A stretch of 16,595 bases of DNA from W11650 sp963545585 (GTDB lineage: Bacteria > Bacillota > Clostridia > Lachnospirales > Vallitaleaceae): positions 1-16,595 of the forward strand of contig CAUUKX010000042.1 of NCBI GenBank assembly GCA_963545585.1. Direction: 5' to 3'. Shown here in pieces: positions 15,283 to 16,595 of this stretch. A program made the translations under genes and the position numbers. How positions within the stretch are numbered: the stretch's first letter is position 1; each line of letters begins with the position of its first letter. Under the pieces are notes generated by a model, which was not told the origin of the DNA, made no database searches, and worked only from the letters and a program-made list of their open reading frames with translations.

Positions 15283-15334
15283 GGAAAAGCCGTTTGGAAA
15301 CGGATAAGCACAAATGCAAAATGACCGGCTTTCC
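15283..15334 (-). promoter_or_regulatory. Leader with alternative hairpins upstream of the ppx-like gene
   Basis: In the ~90 nt leader the palindrome CCGTTTCCAAACGG (15290-15303, minus strand) can form a hairpin followed by CTTTT. Alternatively GGAAAGCCG (15326-15334) can pair with CGGCTTTTCC (15283-15292), consuming one arm of the first hairpin. The second structure ends about 12 bases before the AGGAGG site. This resembles an attenuator or ribosome-site switch, but no known riboswitch class was recognised. Confidence 0.4.
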
Positions 15335-15355
15335 TTTTTTAATCCTTATCTTTTT

Positions 15356-15384
15356 ATTTTAACTCATATCTATCAAACAGTAAA
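15356..15384 (-). promoter_or_regulatory. Sigma-A-type promoter of the ppx-ppk pair
   Basis: Minus strand TTTACT (15379-15384) and TAAAAT (15356-15361) at exactly 17 bp, about 95 bp upstream of the ATG at 15263. Confidence 0.65.
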
Positions 15385-15426
15385 GCGGTTTTGCTAAATT
15401 TGAGAAAAAGGTTTGTGGGGATTTGC

Positions 15427-15469
15427 TGCCAGAAATCACCTCGGGCTTCGCCCTCGGTCCTTTCTGGCA
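15427..15469. repeat. 43-bp nested palindrome with GCTTCGC core
   Basis: Outer arms TGCCAGAAA (15427-15435) and TTTCTGGCA (15461-15469) are perfect. Inside them ACC/GGT and then GGGC-TTC-GCCC (15443-15453) continue the stem with small TC/CC and TC/TC internal loops. It has the same triloop core as the palindromes between cdaR and ftsE, and shares CTTTCTGG with one of them. It lies just after the rpsI terminator and before the ppx promoter. Confidence 0.65.
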
Positions 15470-15476
15470 TTCTTAT

Positions 15477-15540
15477 ATTTTCAATCAAAAAAGAAAGCCC
15501 TTGAATGCAAGCATTCCGGCTTTCTTTTTTGATTGAAAAT
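15477..15540 (-). terminator. Very long rho-independent terminator of rplM-rpsI
   Basis: Perfect 23-bp arms (15477-15499 and 15518-15540) enclose an 18-base loop that itself contains GAATGC/GCATTC. On the minus strand, ten bases past the rpsI stop, the stem core is AAAGCC/GGCTTT followed by CTTTTTT, a classic intrinsic terminator. The A/T-rich extension ATTTTCAATC/GATTGAAAAT makes the arms unusually long and symmetric, so it may act in both directions. Confidence 0.9.
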
Positions 15541-15550
15541 GCAAATCTGC

Positions 15551-15943
15551 TTATCTTTTGGAAAATTGTGGGGCGCGACGGGCTTTTTTGAGACCGTATT
15601 TCTTTCTTTCTTTCATCCGTGGGTCGCGGGTTAAGAAGCCTTCTTTTTTCAGAGCCGGACGGTTGTCGGCATCTACTTCCAAAAGGGCTCTGGCAATGCC
15701 ATGCCGGATTGCACCAGCCTGACCGGTAAATCCACCGCCTTTAACGGTGATTTTGGCATCATAGCGTCCCAATGCGCCAATCAAAGTCAACGGCTGACGA
15801 ACAATCGTTTTTAAGGTTTCCAAACCAAAATATTCGTCAATACTCTTGCCGTTTATCGTAATATTCCCATTACCGGGAACCAAATATACTCTTGCTACAC
15901 TGCTTTTTCTGCGGCCTGTGCCGTAATATTGTACTGAAGCCAT
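15551..15943 (-). CDS. rpsI: 30S ribosomal protein uS9
   Basis: Small-subunit protein whose C-terminal tail reaches the P-site tRNA. The 130 residues match the family length and carry its signatures: YYGTGRRKSSVARVYL (6-21), GGGFTGQAGAIRHGIARALL (69-88), LTRDPRMKERKKYGLKKARR (103-122), and the invariant C-terminal SKR. ATG 15941-15943 has AAGGAGG seven bases upstream. It follows rplM by 16 bp, the universal bacterial pairing. Confidence 0.99.
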   Translation of the reverse strand: MASVQYYGTGRRKSSVARVYLVPGNGNITINGKSIDEYFGLETLKTIVRQPLTLIGALGRYDAKITVKGGGFTGQAGAIRHGIARALLEVDADNRPALKKEGFLTRDPRMKERKKYGLKKARRAPQFSKR

Positions 15944-15959
15944 GGATTATCCTCCTTTA

Positions 15960-16403
15960 TTAGCCTAATTGAATGTTCAGTGTCATCGTTTCCGGTTTCT
16001 GTGCTGCATGCGGATGCTCCGCACCGCTGTACACCCGAAGTTTCTTCAAGGTCTGACGACCCAAAGAGTTTTTCGGCAGCATACCCTTAACGGCATGCAT
16101 AACAACTTCTTCTGGTTTATTCTTTAATAAATCCCTGTACTTAACTGACTTCAATCCGCCGGGATATCCGGTGTGATGATAATGGAACTTCTTGTCCAAT
16201 TTATTTCCGGTCAATACCACCTTATCGGCGTTCACTACAATCACAAAATCTCCCATATCGGCATGGGGGGTAAATGTCGGTTTATTTTTTCCACGCAGCA
16301 CCTTAGCTACTTCCGATGCAAGTCTTCCTAAAGTTTGTCCCTCAGCATCAACAACATACCATTTTCTACTGATTTCGGCTGCCTTTGGCATGAATGTTTT
16401 CAT
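15960..16403 (-). CDS. rplM: 50S ribosomal protein uL13
   Basis: Large-subunit early-assembly protein. The 147 residues include KWYVVDAEGQTLGRLASEVAKVL, HADMGDFVIVVNADKV, KFHYHHTGYPGGLK and AVKGMLPKNSLGRQ, all L13 signatures. Start ATG 16401-16403 (MKTFMPKAAE) was chosen over the in-frame ATG at 16442 because AAGGAGG is seven bases upstream and the length then matches the family; the upstream ATG lies in a leader hairpin. Confidence 0.98.
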   Translation of the reverse strand: MKTFMPKAAEISRKWYVVDAEGQTLGRLASEVAKVLRGKNKPTFTPHADMGDFVIVVNADKVVLTGNKLDKKFHYHHTGYPGGLKSVKYRDLLKNKPEEVVMHAVKGMLPKNSLGRQTLKKLRVYSGAEHPHAAQKPETMTLNIQLG

Positions 16404-16441
16404 CAATCTTCCTCCTTGTTCTTTTCCGGTTTTCTTTGTCA

Positions 16442-16473
16442 TTCATAAGATCCGGGGCTAAGGGATATATGAA
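16442..16473 (-). promoter_or_regulatory. Leader hairpin of rplM-rpsI
   Basis: In the ~77 nt leader, TTCATA...TATGAA (6 bp) with inner ATCC...GGAT (4 bp) forms a stem-loop starting about seven bases after the expected transcription start. Leader structures bound by L13 for feedback control are known in other bacteria; assignment to that class here is inference from position. Confidence 0.4.
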
Positions 16474-16486
16474 TTCACATTTAGTT

Positions 16487-16515
16487 ATTATATTAAAATT
16501 ACCTTCTGCTGTCAA
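16487..16515 (-). promoter_or_regulatory. Consensus sigma-A promoter of rplM-rpsI
   Basis: Minus strand TTGACA (16510-16515), 17-bp spacer, TATAAT (16487-16492): a perfect match to the housekeeping consensus, about 84 bp upstream of the rplM ATG, as expected for a highly expressed ribosomal operon. Beyond it (16516-16595) nothing could be identified. Confidence 0.93.
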
Positions 16516-16595
16516 GTGCCTTTTTTGAATTTTGATTGAGGGGTAAATTGCAATAGTAAATGTCCTCTTTTTTTAAAGAAAAATTGGCTGCTCTA

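Noticed and set aside
16516..16595. 3' end of a further upstream gene
   Set aside because: Only 80 bp, AT-rich, no open frame with recognisable protein sequence.

Overview
The window looks like housekeeping chromosome from a Gram-positive anaerobe of the class Clostridia. Supporting signs are strong AGGAGG ribosome sites, sigma-A-type promoters with TATAAT-like -10 boxes, an FtsEX locus paired with a secreted coiled-coil M23 hydrolase, tandem LytR-CpsA-Psr (LCP) proteins, a WecG/TagA glycosyltransferase, and a CdaR-type regulator next to a lone MalK/UgpC-type ATPase. Family-level placement cannot be made from the sequence. Every supported gene is on the minus strand, so transcription runs from high to low coordinates. 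No insertion sequence, phage gene, CRISPR array, tRNA or rRNA was recognised.

In transcription order: (1) rplM-rpsI (16403-15551), with a consensus promoter, a short leader hairpin and a very long terminator. (2) ppx/gppA-like and ppk1 (15263-11587), overlapping by one base, with their own promoter; together they make and probably sense or degrade polyphosphate. (3) A cell-envelope cluster (11306-7005): two LCP proteins, a TagA-like glycosyltransferase and a YitT-family membrane protein. This suggests assembly of a secondary wall glycopolymer and its attachment to peptidoglycan. (4) A stand-alone sugar-ABC ATPase (6734-5625) with a promoter and a strong terminator. (5) A CdaR/PucR-type regulator (5360-4266). 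(6) ftsE-ftsX-envC-like-ctpA (4012 to the left edge), the division/elongation hydrolase module; the protease gene is cut by the window edge exactly at its catalytic lysine.

The coding part is conventional. The best candidates for undescribed biology are in the gaps and in altered active sites. Between cdaR and ftsE is a ~170 bp array of palindromes with C-GAA-G triloops, including two ~43 bp direct repeats whose hairpin arms differ in a base-pair-preserving way; a related palindrome lies downstream of rpsI. A near-perfect tetO2-like palindrome sits just upstream of tagA, next to a possible -10 box. A 16-bp direct repeat with a 21-bp period lies upstream of cdaR. The ppx leader and the ppk-LCP gap contain mutually exclusive pairings. 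The Ppx/GppA-like protein has lost both its phosphate-loop Asp/Gly pattern and its HD-domain His, and one of the two LCP paralogues lacks the usual Arg of the R-T/S-D motif.
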